Shown here: positions 1 through 8,532 of the stretch, piece by piece
How the letters are laid out: the number at the start of each line of letters is the position of its first letter
Numbering within the stretch: the first letter of the stretch is position 1
NCBI GenBank assembly: GCA_014649155.1
Contig: BMSM01000002.1
Location: forward strand, 372,001 to 436,000
Source: Streptomyces griseoviridis
GTDB taxonomy: Bacteria > Actinomycetota > Actinomycetes > Streptomycetales > Streptomycetaceae
Length of the DNA: 64,000 nt
Reading direction: 5' to 3'
The notes under the pieces: generated by a model
Database searches by the model: none
Told to the model about the DNA's origin: nothing
The model's input: only the letters and a program-made list of their open reading frames with translations
Program-made: the position numbers and the translations under genes

Positions 1-501
1 GACGACCGCGCGCGCCTCGGCGGGCTTCTTCGCGGCCTTCGCGATCACCTGGAGGGCCTCCGCCTTGCCGGTGTGGAAGTCGGCGAGCAGCCGGTCCACA
101 TGCTGGTTGAACCGCTGGCGCAGCTGGTCCGCCGGGAAGTTCTGCAGCACGTCGTTGGTGACGATCAGCTCCTCCACGCGCTGCCGCTCCGCCTGCTCCA
201 CCCTTCCGTCGGCCGCGGCAACCAGCGCGCACATCGCCATGCTCGCGTCCCGGTAGGCGCCGCTCTTCAGCTCCGTCTTGACCGACGCGAGCTGGGACTT
301 GAACAGGCCGACCAGCTGGGCCTTGGTCCCGCCGGACGACGAACCCGCCGCCCCGTGCCCCTGCCCCTGGCCGTACGGATGGCCCTGGCCCTGGCCCGGA
401 GCCTGGCCCTGACCGCCGTACGCCCCCTGCCCGCCGCTCGTCCCGCGGGAGCTCTGGGACTGCTGGAGGTTCTTGGCCTGGTCCTTGATCCGGTCCCACA
501 T
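1..501 (-). CDS. TerB-family tellurite-resistance-like protein (3' end outside window)
   Basis: 167 codons are visible, read from an ATG at 501 to the left edge, so the C-terminus is missing. Residues 1-50 are a Gln/Gly-rich low-complexity tail (repeated GQGQG). A helical region follows with FKSQLASVKTELKSGAYRDA and MCALVAAADGRVEQAER, the early helices of TerB-like domains, which carry acidic residues thought to bind metal. The exact role of TerB proteins is not settled; they are linked to tellurite/phage resistance and membrane stress. It diverges from the Spo0M-like gene at 767. The family call rests on the helical motifs and is moderately sure. Confidence 0.72.
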   Translation of the reverse strand, partial: MWDRIKDQAKNLQQSQSSRGTSGGQGAYGGQGQAPGQGQGHPYGQGQGHGAAGSSSGGTKAQLVGLFKSQLASVKTELKSGAYRDASMAMCALVAAADGRVEQAERQRVEELIVTNDVLQNFPADQLRQRFNQHVDRLLADFHTGKAEALQVIAKAAKKPAEARAVV

Positions 502-766
502 CGCCACTGGTGCCACCTTCTGCCGCTGATCGTCCAAGTCGTCGGTCACGCCACCGCGCGCCCACCGGATCAAACGCCTCCCGCGGCCGCACGGTTCCCC
601 AGGGGCAAAGGAAAAGCAAAAGCGGCTCATGGGACGGGGTGTCCCCCGGTCCAACTCGCGCCCCGCGCGGCGGCCTTCGGGCACACTGAGCCACTACTCT
701 TCTACATGCACGTAGAACCACGCGTGCGCGGAGAACCACCTGGCATACGAAGGAGTGGACGCCACG

Positions 767-1744
767 ATGGTGTTCAAACGACTGCTCGGCTCGCTCGGCG
801 TGGGCGGGCCCACGGTCGACACGGTCCTCGCCCCGGGCGCCGCCCGCCCCGGCGCGGCGCTCACCGGCGAGGTCCGCCTCAAAGGCGGCACCGCCGACTT
901 CGACATCGAGCACATCGCGCTGGAACTGGTGGCGCGGGTCGAGGCCGAGCACGAGGGGGGCGAGGACGAGGGCGTCGCCGCGTTCGACCGGTTCGTCGTC
1001 GCCGGCGGGTTCCGGCTCGGCGAGGGCGAGGAGCGGACCGTGCCGTTCAGCGTGCCGTTGCCCTGGGAGACCCCGGTCACCGAGCTGTACGGACAGGGCC
1101 TCGGCATCGTCCTCGGCGTGCGCACCGAACTGTCGGTGGCCGGCGCCCGGGACAAGGGCGACCTCGACCGGCTCGCCGTGGCCCCGCTGCCCGCGCAGGA
1201 GGCGATCCTGGAGGCCCTCGGACAGCTCGGCTTCGGCTTCCGCTCCGCGGACCTGGAGTACGGCCGCATCGGCGGCACCGGGCAGCGACTGCCCTTCTAC
1301 CAGGAGATCGAACTCACCCCCGCTCCCCAGTACGCCCACCAGGTCGACGAGATCGAGCTGACCTTCCTCGCCCACCCCGGCGGACTCGAGGTCGTCCTGG
1401 AGGCGGACAAGCGCGGCGGGCTGTTCTCCGAAGGACACGACGCGCTCACCCGCTTCACCGTCGGCCACCACGACGTCCGCGACTGGAACACCGAGGTCGA
1501 CGGCTGGATCCGGGAGCTGATCGGCCACCGTGCCGCCTACGGTGCGCACGCCTCCTACGGTCACCAGGGCTCCGAGGACCACCACCACGGCGGCCACCAC
1601 TCCGGCCCGGGGGTCGGCACCGCCGTCGCCGCGGGAGCGGCGGGCCTGGCCGTCGGCGTCGTCGGCGGCATGGTCGCGGCCGAAGCGGTCGACGAGATCG
1701 GTGACTTCTTCGAGGGCGACGACGAGGAGGGCGAGGAGGAGTAG
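767..1744 (+). CDS. Spo0M-like sporulation-control protein (arrestin fold)
   Basis: 325 residues. The N-terminal two thirds match Spo0M/arrestin-like proteins: MVFKRLLGSLGVGGPTVDT, then the HIALELVARVE strand and the LPWETPVTEL turn. The middle holds the second beta sandwich (QVDEIELTFLAHPGGLEVVLE). The tail is unusual: a His-rich stretch (residues about 270-285), an Ala/Gly/Val hydrophobic segment (about 290-315) that could enter a membrane, and an acidic end of Asp/Glu. The ATG at 767 is preferred because AGGAG at 751-755 sits 11 nt upstream; a GTG at 755 is in frame but overlaps that site. In Bacillus Spo0M affects sporulation; its role here is inferred only. Confidence 0.82.
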   Translation: MVFKRLLGSLGVGGPTVDTVLAPGAARPGAALTGEVRLKGGTADFDIEHIALELVARVEAEHEGGEDEGVAAFDRFVVAGGFRLGEGEERTVPFSVPLPWETPVTELYGQGLGIVLGVRTELSVAGARDKGDLDRLAVAPLPAQEAILEALGQLGFGFRSADLEYGRIGGTGQRLPFYQEIELTPAPQYAHQVDEIELTFLAHPGGLEVVLEADKRGGLFSEGHDALTRFTVGHHDVRDWNTEVDGWIRELIGHRAAYGAHASYGHQGSEDHHHGGHHSGPGVGTAVAAGAAGLAVGVVGGMVAAEAVDEIGDFFEGDDEEGEEE

Positions 1745-2056
1745 GCGCGGCGGGAGCGGACGCCGGGGGAGCGGCACGGCACCGGGTGCCCCCTTTACGC
1801 ACGGACCCCCGCCCACCCTGAGTGCGCCATGGGGCGCCCGAACGCACAGCGTGGCAGCGGAAGTTGAGGGGGCGCCCCGGCGTGCTCCGGTTGCCCCGGT
1901 GTTCCTCCCCGACCGGCGCTTACCGTTCCGGTCGGTCGGAAAGGCTGTCGGCGTGCAACCGGCAGATGCCGGGCCCGGGGCCCGGCACCCGGGACGGACG
2001 GTCTCCACCGGCTGTCCCGGGTGCGCCCCGTGCGAACGATCGAGGAGGAACCACCG
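1745..2056. other. 312-bp gap upstream of the acyl carrier protein gene
   Basis: No credible gene. The stretch must carry the promoter of the ACP-KS-AT operon. Only the ribosome binding site GAGGAGG just before 2057 is clear; no convincing -35/-10 pair was found. Confidence 0.5.
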
Positions 2057-2332
2057 ATGCCCACAGCCGACGACCGCGAGCTCTTCGACGAAGTGCGTGA
2101 ACTGCTGGCCGCCACCGTCGAGGACGTGTCCGTCGAGGAGGTCGCTCTCGACTGCGACCTCAAGGACGACCTCGGCGTCGACTCGCTGGCCCTGCTGGAA
2201 CTCGTCGCCGCGATCGAGGACCGCTGGCAGGTCCAGGTGCCGATGGACGAGGCGGCCCGGCTGAGCACGGTCCGTGAGATCGTCGACCACCTCTCCTCCG
2301 TGGTGCCCGCCCCGGCCGGCGGCGCCGCGTGA
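2057..2332 (+). CDS. Acyl carrier protein
   Basis: 91 residues, the normal size for a discrete ACP. The phosphopantetheine site is the GVDSLALLEL motif, with Ser43 as attachment point after an acidic helix (DCDLKDDLGVDS). ACPs carry growing acyl chains as thioesters for the ketosynthase and acyltransferase encoded next. The ATG at 2057 follows GAGGAGGAACCACCG; an in-frame ATG at 2021 would bury that site in coding sequence. The stop overlaps the next start as GTGA, so the three genes are translationally coupled. It may serve a dedicated secondary acyl chain rather than housekeeping fatty acid synthesis, which is normally encoded in a fabD-fabH-acpP-fabF cluster. Confidence 0.9.
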   Translation: MPTADDRELFDEVRELLAATVEDVSVEEVALDCDLKDDLGVDSLALLELVAAIEDRWQVQVPMDEAARLSTVREIVDHLSSVVPAPAGGAA

Positions 2333-3615
2333 GCCGAGGCAACCGGGCCGCCCCGCCCCGCGACGGGCGGGCCGCCGTCGTCACGGGGCTCGGCATGACC
2401 ACGGCGCTGGGCGGTGACGCCCCGTCCACCTGGTCGGCGCTGCTGGACGGCGCCTGCGGGGTGAGGAGCCGCGACTACGGACCGCCCGACGGGCCGCCCC
2501 AGGTCTACCTCGCGGCGCCCGCCGCCGTGGACCCGGCGTCCGGGCTGTCGCCGGTGAAGGCCGGGCACTGCGACCGTTCCGCGCAGTTCGCTCTGGTCGC
2601 CGCGCGGGAGGCGCTGCGCGACGCCGGTCTGCCGGACGACCGGTCCCTGGCGGGCGGCGCCTCCCGGGTCGTCGTCATCGTCGGCGCGGGGCTGGGCGGG
2701 CTCCTCAGCATCCTCGACCAGAACCGGCGGCTGGAGACCGGCGGCCCCGGCCGGGTCAGCCCCCGGGCCGTCCCGGTCATGCTGCCCAACCACGCCGCCG
2801 CCGAGGTCGGCCTGATGGTCGGCGCGACGGCCGGGGTGCACACCCCGGTCAGCGCCTGCGCCTCCGGCGCCGAGGCCGTCGCCCAGGCCCTCGCCCTGAT
2901 CCGGGAGGACCGTGCCGACGTGGTGGTCGCGGGCGGCACGGAGGCCGGTCTGCACCCGCTGGTCTTCGCCGGCTTCGCCCGGCTGCGCGCCCTGTCGCAG
3001 CGGTGCGGCGAACCGGAACGGGCGTCCCGGCCGTTCGACCCCGGCCGTGACGGCTTCGTGATGGGTGAGGGCGCCGGAATGCTCGTACTGGAGAGCGCCG
3101 GGCACGCCGCGGCCCGCGGCGCCCGCGTGCACGCCCGGCTGAGCGGCGCGGGCATCAGCAACGACAGCCACCACGTGGCCCAGCCGGCCCCCGAAGGGGC
3201 GGGCTGCGCCGCCGCAGTCACCGCCGCCCTCGACGACGCCGGCCTCCTCCCGGAGGACGTCCGGCACGTCAACGCGCACGCCACGTCCACGCCCGTCGGC
3301 GACCTCTGCGAGGCACAGGCGCTGCGCACGGCCTTCGGCGGAGCGCTGGACGACGTGGCGGTCAGCGCCACCAAGGCGGCCTTCGGGCACACCCTGGGCG
3401 CGGCCGGCGCCATCGAGGCGGTCACCACCGTCCTGGCCCTGCGGGAGAGAACCGCACCGCCCACCCGCAGTCTCGACCGCGTCGACCCGGCGATCGAGCT
3501 GAACGTGGTCGGCCGCGTCCCCGAACCCCTGCCCGCCGGGCCCCTGGCGGCGGTCAGCACGAGCATGGGGTTCGGCGGGCACAACGTGGCGCTGGCCTTC
3601 ACCGCCGCCCCGTGA
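2329..3615 (+). CDS. Beta-ketoacyl-ACP synthase (FabF/KS-alpha type)
   Basis: 428 residues, one complete ketosynthase. It performs decarboxylative Claisen condensation of malonyl-ACP with an acyl primer. The catalytic set is intact: Cys177 in VSACASGAEAV, His317 in VNAHATSTPVGD and His354 in KAAFGHTLGAAGA, with Lys349 also conserved. No chain-length factor is encoded beside it, so this is not a type II aromatic polyketide pair. The GTG start at 2329 overlaps the ACP stop. The GPPDGPPQVY stretch replaces the usual charged loop and suggests a divergent FabF paralogue. Its product cannot be inferred from sequence. Confidence 0.9.
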   Translation: MSRGNRAAPPRDGRAAVVTGLGMTTALGGDAPSTWSALLDGACGVRSRDYGPPDGPPQVYLAAPAAVDPASGLSPVKAGHCDRSAQFALVAAREALRDAGLPDDRSLAGGASRVVVIVGAGLGGLLSILDQNRRLETGGPGRVSPRAVPVMLPNHAAAEVGLMVGATAGVHTPVSACASGAEAVAQALALIREDRADVVVAGGTEAGLHPLVFAGFARLRALSQRCGEPERASRPFDPGRDGFVMGEGAGMLVLESAGHAAARGARVHARLSGAGISNDSHHVAQPAPEGAGCAAAVTAALDDAGLLPEDVRHVNAHATSTPVGDLCEAQALRTAFGGALDDVAVSATKAAFGHTLGAAGAIEAVTTVLALRERTAPPTRSLDRVDPAIELNVVGRVPEPLPAGPLAAVSTSMGFGGHNVALAFTAAP

Positions 3616-4604
3616 GCGCGGGCGTCCCCCCGGCGCCGGCGCGGACCGTGCTGATGTGCCCGGGACAGGGCGCCTACCTCCCCGGCGCCCTGCGCCACCT
3701 GCGGGAGGTGCCCGCCGTCGCCGGCGTACTGGCGGCGGTGGACGCGCACGCCCCGGACCGCGCCGGCACCGTCCTGCCGGTGGCCCGGCTCCTCACCGAG
3801 GCGGACGCCCCCGGCCCCGAGGAACTGGTGCGCGCGGACCCGCTCGGCTTCGACCTGGCCACGTACGCCGCGGTGGTCGCCGCCGGGACGGTGCTGCTCG
3901 ACCTCGCCCGCGCCCGCGTCGACGCGGTCCTCGGCCACAGCGTCGGGGACCTCGCCGCGCTCACCGTGGCCGGCGCCCTCACCGTGGGCCAAGGGGTGCG
4001 GCTGCTGCGCGTACGGGACCGGCTGCTGCGCGGCGCGGCCCTGCCGGCGGCCGGCATGGTGGCCACCGACGCCGGCCCCGGCCGGGCGGAACACCTGATC
4101 CGCGCCCAGGGCACGGCACAGGTGCGGATCGCCGCCCACAACGCCCCCGCCCAGGTGGTGCTCTCCGGCCCCGACAGCCAGCTCGCGCGCCTGGCGGACG
4201 CCCTGCGGGACGACGGGCACCGGGTCACCCGGCTGGCCAGCCGCACCGCCTACCACCATCCCCTGCTCCAGGAGGTGCACCGTCACTTCCGCGGCCTGCT
4301 GCGGGCCCAGCCGGTCGCCCGGCCCGCCCTCCCGGTGCACACCACCGCCGGGCGCTGGGCGTCGACCCCCGCCCAGTTGCGCAGTACGGCCGCCGCCCAT
4401 CTCACCGAACCCATGGCCCTGCCCCGCGCCCTGCGCGTCCTGCGCCGGGCGGGCTTCACCACCTACATCGACAGCGGCCCCCGGGCCCTGCTGAGCGCCC
4501 TGGTCAAGGCCGGCCTGCCCGGCTGCGCCACCGCCGCGCCGCTGCGCACCCCCGTCGGCGCCGACCGGATACGGCAGCGGCTGGCCGCGGTGGTCCCGCC
4601 CTGA
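3612..4604 (+). CDS. Malonyl-CoA:ACP acyltransferase (FabD-like)
   Basis: 330 residues with the MCAT fold: MCPGQGAYLPG near the N-terminus (the PGQG oxyanion loop) and VLGHSVGDLAAL holding nucleophile Ser110. His215 in AYHHPLLQ is the probable partner. The enzyme would load malonyl or another acyl-CoA onto the ACP encoded two genes upstream. The GTG at 3612 overlaps the ketosynthase stop (GTGA). The extender-specificity motif is not one I can assign with confidence. It is the last gene of the operon, followed by the riboswitch of the B12 transporter. Confidence 0.85.
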   Translation: MSAGVPPAPARTVLMCPGQGAYLPGALRHLREVPAVAGVLAAVDAHAPDRAGTVLPVARLLTEADAPGPEELVRADPLGFDLATYAAVVAAGTVLLDLARARVDAVLGHSVGDLAALTVAGALTVGQGVRLLRVRDRLLRGAALPAAGMVATDAGPGRAEHLIRAQGTAQVRIAAHNAPAQVVLSGPDSQLARLADALRDDGHRVTRLASRTAYHHPLLQEVHRHFRGLLRAQPVARPALPVHTTAGRWASTPAQLRSTAAAHLTEPMALPRALRVLRRAGFTTYIDSGPRALLSALVKAGLPGCATAAPLRTPVGADRIRQRLAAVVPP

Positions 4605-4634
4605 GCGGACCGCCGCACCGGCCCCGGACCGGGG

Positions 4635-4835
4635 CTTGGTACCCTGCCGGGGCCAGTCACGCCACCTCGGTGGTCAGGGAATCCGGTGCGAATCCGGAAC
4701 TGACGCGCAGCGGTGAGGGGGACGGGCGGGGCACTGATGCCACTGGGACACACCGCGCGGGCCACAGCGCCGGCGGTGCACCGTCCTGGGAAGGCGCCTC
4801 GTCCGGACGAACCCGAGTCCGAAGACCTGCTGGCA
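4635..4835 (+). ncRNA. Cobalamin (B12) riboswitch
   Basis: The conserved core appears in order: GGGAATCCGGTGCGAATCC (about 4678-4696), then GGAACTGACGCGCAGCGGTGA, GCCACTGGG near 4739, CTGGGAAGGCG near 4786, and a B12-box-like AGTCCGAAGACCTGC near 4816-4830. It lies about 70 nt upstream of the importer lipoprotein gene. Bound adenosylcobalamin normally lowers expression, so uptake should rise when B12 is scarce. Edges are approximate; covariance was judged by eye. Confidence 0.9.
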
Positions 4836-4903
4836 CCTCCGCGCTCCCGCGCGGAGGTCGACCGTAGGCCAGGCTCCGCGTCCAGAGCCCCGACACCCGA
4901 GGC

Positions 4904-5956
4904 ATGCCCGTGCTCCGCTCCACCCCCCGTCCCGCCGCGCTCCTGTGCGTGTCCCTGCTCCTGCTCACCGCGTGCGGCACGTCCGGCGCGGCCGGCCCGT
5001 CCGGTGCCAAGGGGACCGCCGCGTCCGCCGGTTACCCCGTCACGATCGAGAACTGCGGCCACCGCGTCACCCTGGAAGCGCCGCCCGAGCACGCCGTCTC
5101 CCTCAACCAGGGCAGCACCGAGATCCTGCTCTCCCTCGGCCTCGCCGGCCGGCTCGCCGGCACCGCCACCTGGACCGACCCCGTCATGAAGGGCCTGGAG
5201 AAGGCCAACGCCCAGGTGCCCCGCCTCGCCGACAACAACCCGTCCTTCGAGAAGGTCCTGGACGCCGGCCCCGACTTCGTCACCGCCTCGTTCGTCTCCA
5301 CCCTCGGCACCGGAGGGGTCGCCACCCGCCAGCAGTTCGAGAAGCTCGGCGTGCCCACGTACGTCTCCCCGTCGGACTGCTCCGCCGGGAAGGACAACGA
5401 CAGCGGCGGCGACGGCTCCCGCAGCACCCCGCTCACCCTGGACACCGTCTACCGGGAGATACGCGACCTGGCGCACGCCTTCGGCGTCGACGAACGCGGC
5501 GACGCGCTGGTCGCCCGGCTGCGGGAACGGGTGCGCACCGCCACCGAGGGACTGGACGCCTCGGGTGTCTCCCTCATGTACTGGTTCGCCAACTCCCAGT
5601 CGCCCTACCTCGCCGGCTGCTGCGGCGCACCCGGCGCCATCACCCGCGCGGTGGGCGCGCGGAACGTCTTCTCCGGCACCCATGACGAATGGCCCCAGAT
5701 CAACTGGGAGACCGTCGCCGACCGCGACCCCGACGCCATCGTCCTCGGCGACCTCTCCCGCAAGTCCCAGACCGCCGAGACCGCCGCGGCCAAGATCAGG
5801 TTCCTGGAGACCAACCCGGCCACCCGCCATCTGACGGCGGTGCGCGAGAAGCGGTACATCCTGCTCAGCGGGCAGGCGATGAACCCCTCCGTCCGCACCG
5901 TCGAGGGCGTCGAGCGGGTGGCCGCGGGCCTGCGGGACCTCGGGCTCGCCAAGTGA
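4904..5956 (+). CDS. btuF: ABC transporter substrate-binding lipoprotein, B12/corrinoid type
   Basis: 350 residues. A lipoprotein signal peptide ends in LLTAC with Cys24 as the lipidated residue, so it is anchored outside the membrane. The mature part is a class III (BtuF/FecB-like) binding protein: ENCGHRVTLEAPPEHAVSL and QGSTEILLSLGLAGRLAGT open the first lobe. Siderophore binders share this fold, so ligand identity comes from the cobalamin riboswitch directly upstream. The permease start overlaps its stop (GTGA). Confidence 0.86.
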   Translation: MPVLRSTPRPAALLCVSLLLLTACGTSGAAGPSGAKGTAASAGYPVTIENCGHRVTLEAPPEHAVSLNQGSTEILLSLGLAGRLAGTATWTDPVMKGLEKANAQVPRLADNNPSFEKVLDAGPDFVTASFVSTLGTGGVATRQQFEKLGVPTYVSPSDCSAGKDNDSGGDGSRSTPLTLDTVYREIRDLAHAFGVDERGDALVARLRERVRTATEGLDASGVSLMYWFANSQSPYLAGCCGAPGAITRAVGARNVFSGTHDEWPQINWETVADRDPDAIVLGDLSRKSQTAETAAAKIRFLETNPATRHLTAVREKRYILLSGQAMNPSVRTVEGVERVAAGLRDLGLAK

Positions 5957-6969
5957 CCGGCATACGCACCCCGTTGCTCACGGCGGCCGGACTGGCCGCG
6001 CTGGCGGTGTCGGTCGCCGTGGCCGTGACCATCGGGCCCGCCGACATCTCCACGGCCGACGTCTGGTCCTCCGTCGCCGCCCACCTCGGACTGGGCGAGA
6101 GCGGCCTCGCCCCGCTGCGCGACGGCATCGTCTGGGACCTGCGCATGCCGCGCACCCTGCTGGCCGCGGTGTGCGGCGCCGGCCTCGCGCTGTGCGGGGC
6201 GGTGATGCAGTCCCTGCTCCGCAACCCGCTGGCCGACCCGTTCGTCCTCGGGGTGTCCTCGGGCGCCTCCACCGGGGCGGTCGCGGTGATCGTGCTCGGC
6301 GTGGGCGGGGGAGCGGTGTCGCTGTCGGCCGGGGCGTTCCTCGGCGCCCTGCTCTCGTTCGGACTCGTCCTGCTGCTCAGCCACACCCTCGGCGGCAGCG
6401 TCGACCGGGTCGTGCTGGCCGGGGTCGCCGCCATGCAGCTCTTCTCCGCACTCACCTCGCTCACCGTGCTGACCTCGGCGGACGCGGAGACCACCCGGGG
6501 CGTGATGTTCTGGCTGCTGGGCTCGCTCACCGGCGCCGACTGGGCCGACGTCCTGCTGTGCGCCGGGATCCTCGTGGCCGTACTGGTCGTCTGCCTCGCC
6601 CACTCCGCCACCCTGGACGCCTTCACCTTCGGCGAGGAGGCCGCCGCGAGCCTCGGGGTCCGGGTGGCCCGCGCCCGGCTGGTGCTGCTGTGCGCCACCG
6701 CGCTGCTCACCGCCGCCCTGGTCAGCTGCGCCGGCGCCATCGGCTTCGTCGGCCTGGTCCTGCCGCACGCCACCCGCGCCCTCACCGGCGCCGCGCACGC
6801 CCGGCTGCTGCCGGTGACCGTGCTGACCGGAGCCGTCTTCCTGGTGTGGGTGGACACCCTCGCCCGTACCGTCCTCGACCCGCAGGAGATCCCGGTGGGA
6901 GTGGTGACGTCCCTCATCGGTGTGCCCGCGTTCGTGGTCGTGCTCTACCGGGGCCGGAGGCCCGCGTGA
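5953..6969 (+). CDS. btuC: FecCD-family ABC permease for B12/corrinoid uptake
   Basis: 338 residues, highly hydrophobic, with about nine or ten membrane segments as in BtuC/FecCD permeases. Family signatures are visible: RMPRTLLAAVCGAGLALCGAVMQ, NPLADPFVLGVSSGASTGA and GAIGFVGLVLPHATR. The GTG at 5953 overlaps the upstream TGA and continues in frame into the first hydrophobic helix. It would homodimerise and form the translocation pore together with the ATPase at 6966. Confidence 0.88.
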   Translation: MTGIRTPLLTAAGLAALAVSVAVAVTIGPADISTADVWSSVAAHLGLGESGLAPLRDGIVWDLRMPRTLLAAVCGAGLALCGAVMQSLLRNPLADPFVLGVSSGASTGAVAVIVLGVGGGAVSLSAGAFLGALLSFGLVLLLSHTLGGSVDRVVLAGVAAMQLFSALTSLTVLTSADAETTRGVMFWLLGSLTGADWADVLLCAGILVAVLVVCLAHSATLDAFTFGEEAAASLGVRVARARLVLLCATALLTAALVSCAGAIGFVGLVLPHATRALTGAAHARLLPVTVLTGAVFLVWVDTLARTVLDPQEIPVGVVTSLIGVPAFVVVLYRGRRPA

Positions 6970-7778
6970 CCGTTCCCGAACCGCCGGACGCGTCCGGGCT
7001 GCGCGCCGACCGGGTGAGCCGGCGGGCCGGCGGCCGGCTCGTCGTCGACGGTGTCACCCTCGCCCCCCGCCCGGCCGAGACGGTCGGCCTGCTCGGCCCC
7101 AACGGCTCGGGCAAGTCCACCCTGCTGAGACTGCTCGCGGGTGTGCTCCGGCCCTCCGCCGGCGTGGTCACCCTCGACGGCTCGCCCCTGACCGGCCTCG
7201 GCCGCCGTACCGCCGCCCGGCGCGTCGCCACCGTCGAACAGCACGCCCACACCCAGACCGAACTGACCGTCCGTGACGTCGTCGCCCTCGGCCGCGTCCC
7301 GCACCGCCGCCCCTGGTCGCCGGTCTCGCCCGAGGACGCGCGTGCCGTCGCCGCCGCCCTGGACCGCACCGGCCTCACCGACCGGGCGGGCCAGTCCTGG
7401 CACACCCTGTCCGGCGGGGAACGCCAGCGGGCGCAGATCGCCCGCGCCCTCGCCCAGGAGCCCCGCGAACTGCTGCTGGACGAACCCACCAACCACCTCG
7501 ACGTCCAGCACCAGCTCGACCTGCTGGAACTGGTGGTGAGCCTGCCGGTCACCACGGTCGTCGCCCTGCACGACCTCAACCTCGCGGCGATGTACTGCGA
7601 CCGCGTCCTGGTGCTCCGCGAGGGCCGCGCCGTCGCCGGGGGCGCCCCCGGCGACGTCCTCACCCCGGACCTGATCGAGACGGTCTACGGGGTGCGCGCC
7701 GAGGTCACCGACGGCCCCGGTCACCCGGTCATCCGCTTCCTGCGGCGGTCCCCGCGCCCCGTGACGCCGTCCGGCTGA
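6966..7778 (+). CDS. btuD: ABC transporter ATPase for B12/corrinoid uptake
   Basis: 270 residues with a full nucleotide-binding domain: Walker A GPNGSGKST (residues 44-52), signature LSGGERQRAQIARALAQEP, Walker B LLLDEPTNHLD and the H-loop in VVALHDLNLAAMYCD. The GTG start at 6966 overlaps the permease stop, giving a coupled three-gene importer under the riboswitch. It ends 3 nt before the convergent tetR stop, leaving no room for a separate terminator. Confidence 0.9.
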   Translation: MTVPEPPDASGLRADRVSRRAGGRLVVDGVTLAPRPAETVGLLGPNGSGKSTLLRLLAGVLRPSAGVVTLDGSPLTGLGRRTAARRVATVEQHAHTQTELTVRDVVALGRVPHRRPWSPVSPEDARAVAAALDRTGLTDRAGQSWHTLSGGERQRAQIARALAQEPRELLLDEPTNHLDVQHQLDLLELVVSLPVTTVVALHDLNLAAMYCDRVLVLREGRAVAGGAPGDVLTPDLIETVYGVRAEVTDGPGHPVIRFLRRSPRPVTPSG

Positions 7779-7781
7779 TCC

Positions 7782-8405
7782 TCACGCCGGACCGGTGAGG
7801 TACCGGTGCAGCATGGCGACGAGTTCGTCCTCCAGCCGCCGGGTGCCGATCGGGTCGGGCGCCGCGCAGACCTTGTGGACCACCAGCTCCACCGTGGTCA
7901 CGGTGAGCCGGGCGGCGGCCTCCACATCGGCCACCCGCACCTCGGGGTGGTTCTCGAACAGCTCCTGGGTGTGCCGGAAGCGCTCCTCCTCGTACGCGTT
8001 CACCCTGGCGATCAGCTCGGCCGACCGCGGGGTCTCCTCGGCCATGACGCGCAGCAGCCGCGGGTCGTCGACGTGGTTCTCGATCGTGGCCCGGACGTAC
8101 TCCCGGAGGATCTCCTCCAGCGACTCGGGCAGGCCCTCCGCGAGGCGGCGGCCGACGCTCGCCTCGCCGGCCTCCAGGTGCCGGGTCACCAGCTCCACCA
8201 GGATCGCGTCCTTGTTCGGGTAGTACTGGTACAGCGAACCGATCGAGACCCGCGCCCGTTCCGCGATGCGGTTCGTGGTGCCCGCGGCGTAGCCGTACTC
8301 CTCGAAAACGTGAGCAGCCGCCTCCAGGATGCGCTGCCGGGTCAGCTCCGCCCGGAGCTGACGGGGCTGTTTACGTGGGGCGAGACCGCGTCGGCCGGAT
8401 GTCAT
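7782..8405 (-). CDS. TetR-family transcriptional regulator
   Basis: 207 residues. The N-terminal helix-turn-helix is typical: TRQRILEAAAHVFEEYGY, then AERARVSIGSLYQYYPNKD. The C-terminal ligand-binding domain (AEETPRSAELIARVNAYEEE) resembles the TetR_C group that often binds hydrophobic ligands; the ligand is unknown. The ATG at 8405 has a strong AGGAGGTGCC site; an upstream in-frame start at 8444 would overlap the promoter region. It diverges from the PPOX-reductase pair, and a near-perfect palindrome lies between them, so it probably represses both directions. Confidence 0.88.
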   Translation of the reverse strand: MTSGRRGLAPRKQPRQLRAELTRQRILEAAAHVFEEYGYAAGTTNRIAERARVSIGSLYQYYPNKDAILVELVTRHLEAGEASVGRRLAEGLPESLEEILREYVRATIENHVDDPRLLRVMAEETPRSAELIARVNAYEEERFRHTQELFENHPEVRVADVEAAARLTVTTVELVVHKVCAAPDPIGTRRLEDELVAMLHRYLTGPA

Positions 8406-8448
8406 GGCACCTCCTGGCGGGGCGTGCGAAAGCGAGTAGCGCACGACC

Positions 8449-8462
8449 TGAGTAATTGCTCA
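8449..8462. promoter_or_regulatory. Candidate TetR operator
   Basis: TGAGTAATTGCTCA is palindromic except for one symmetric pair (T/G). It sits between the divergent TetR and PPOX genes and just before an AT-rich CACAATAC that could be a -10 element. Assignment to the neighbouring TetR is by position. Confidence 0.55.
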
Positions 8463-8532
8463 CAATACTGGCATGACCTGCGGCGGCACCGTCAAGGACG
8501 GCTTCTGCCCCGCCTGCTGCGGAAGGACTCCC

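Noticed and set aside
2329..4604. Type II aromatic polyketide cluster
   Set aside because: Only one ketosynthase is present, with no chain-length factor, cyclase or aromatase.
4678..4700. tRNA T-arm-like GGTGCGAATCC
   Set aside because: The flanking elements match the cobalamin riboswitch core; there is no acceptor stem or anticodon arm.
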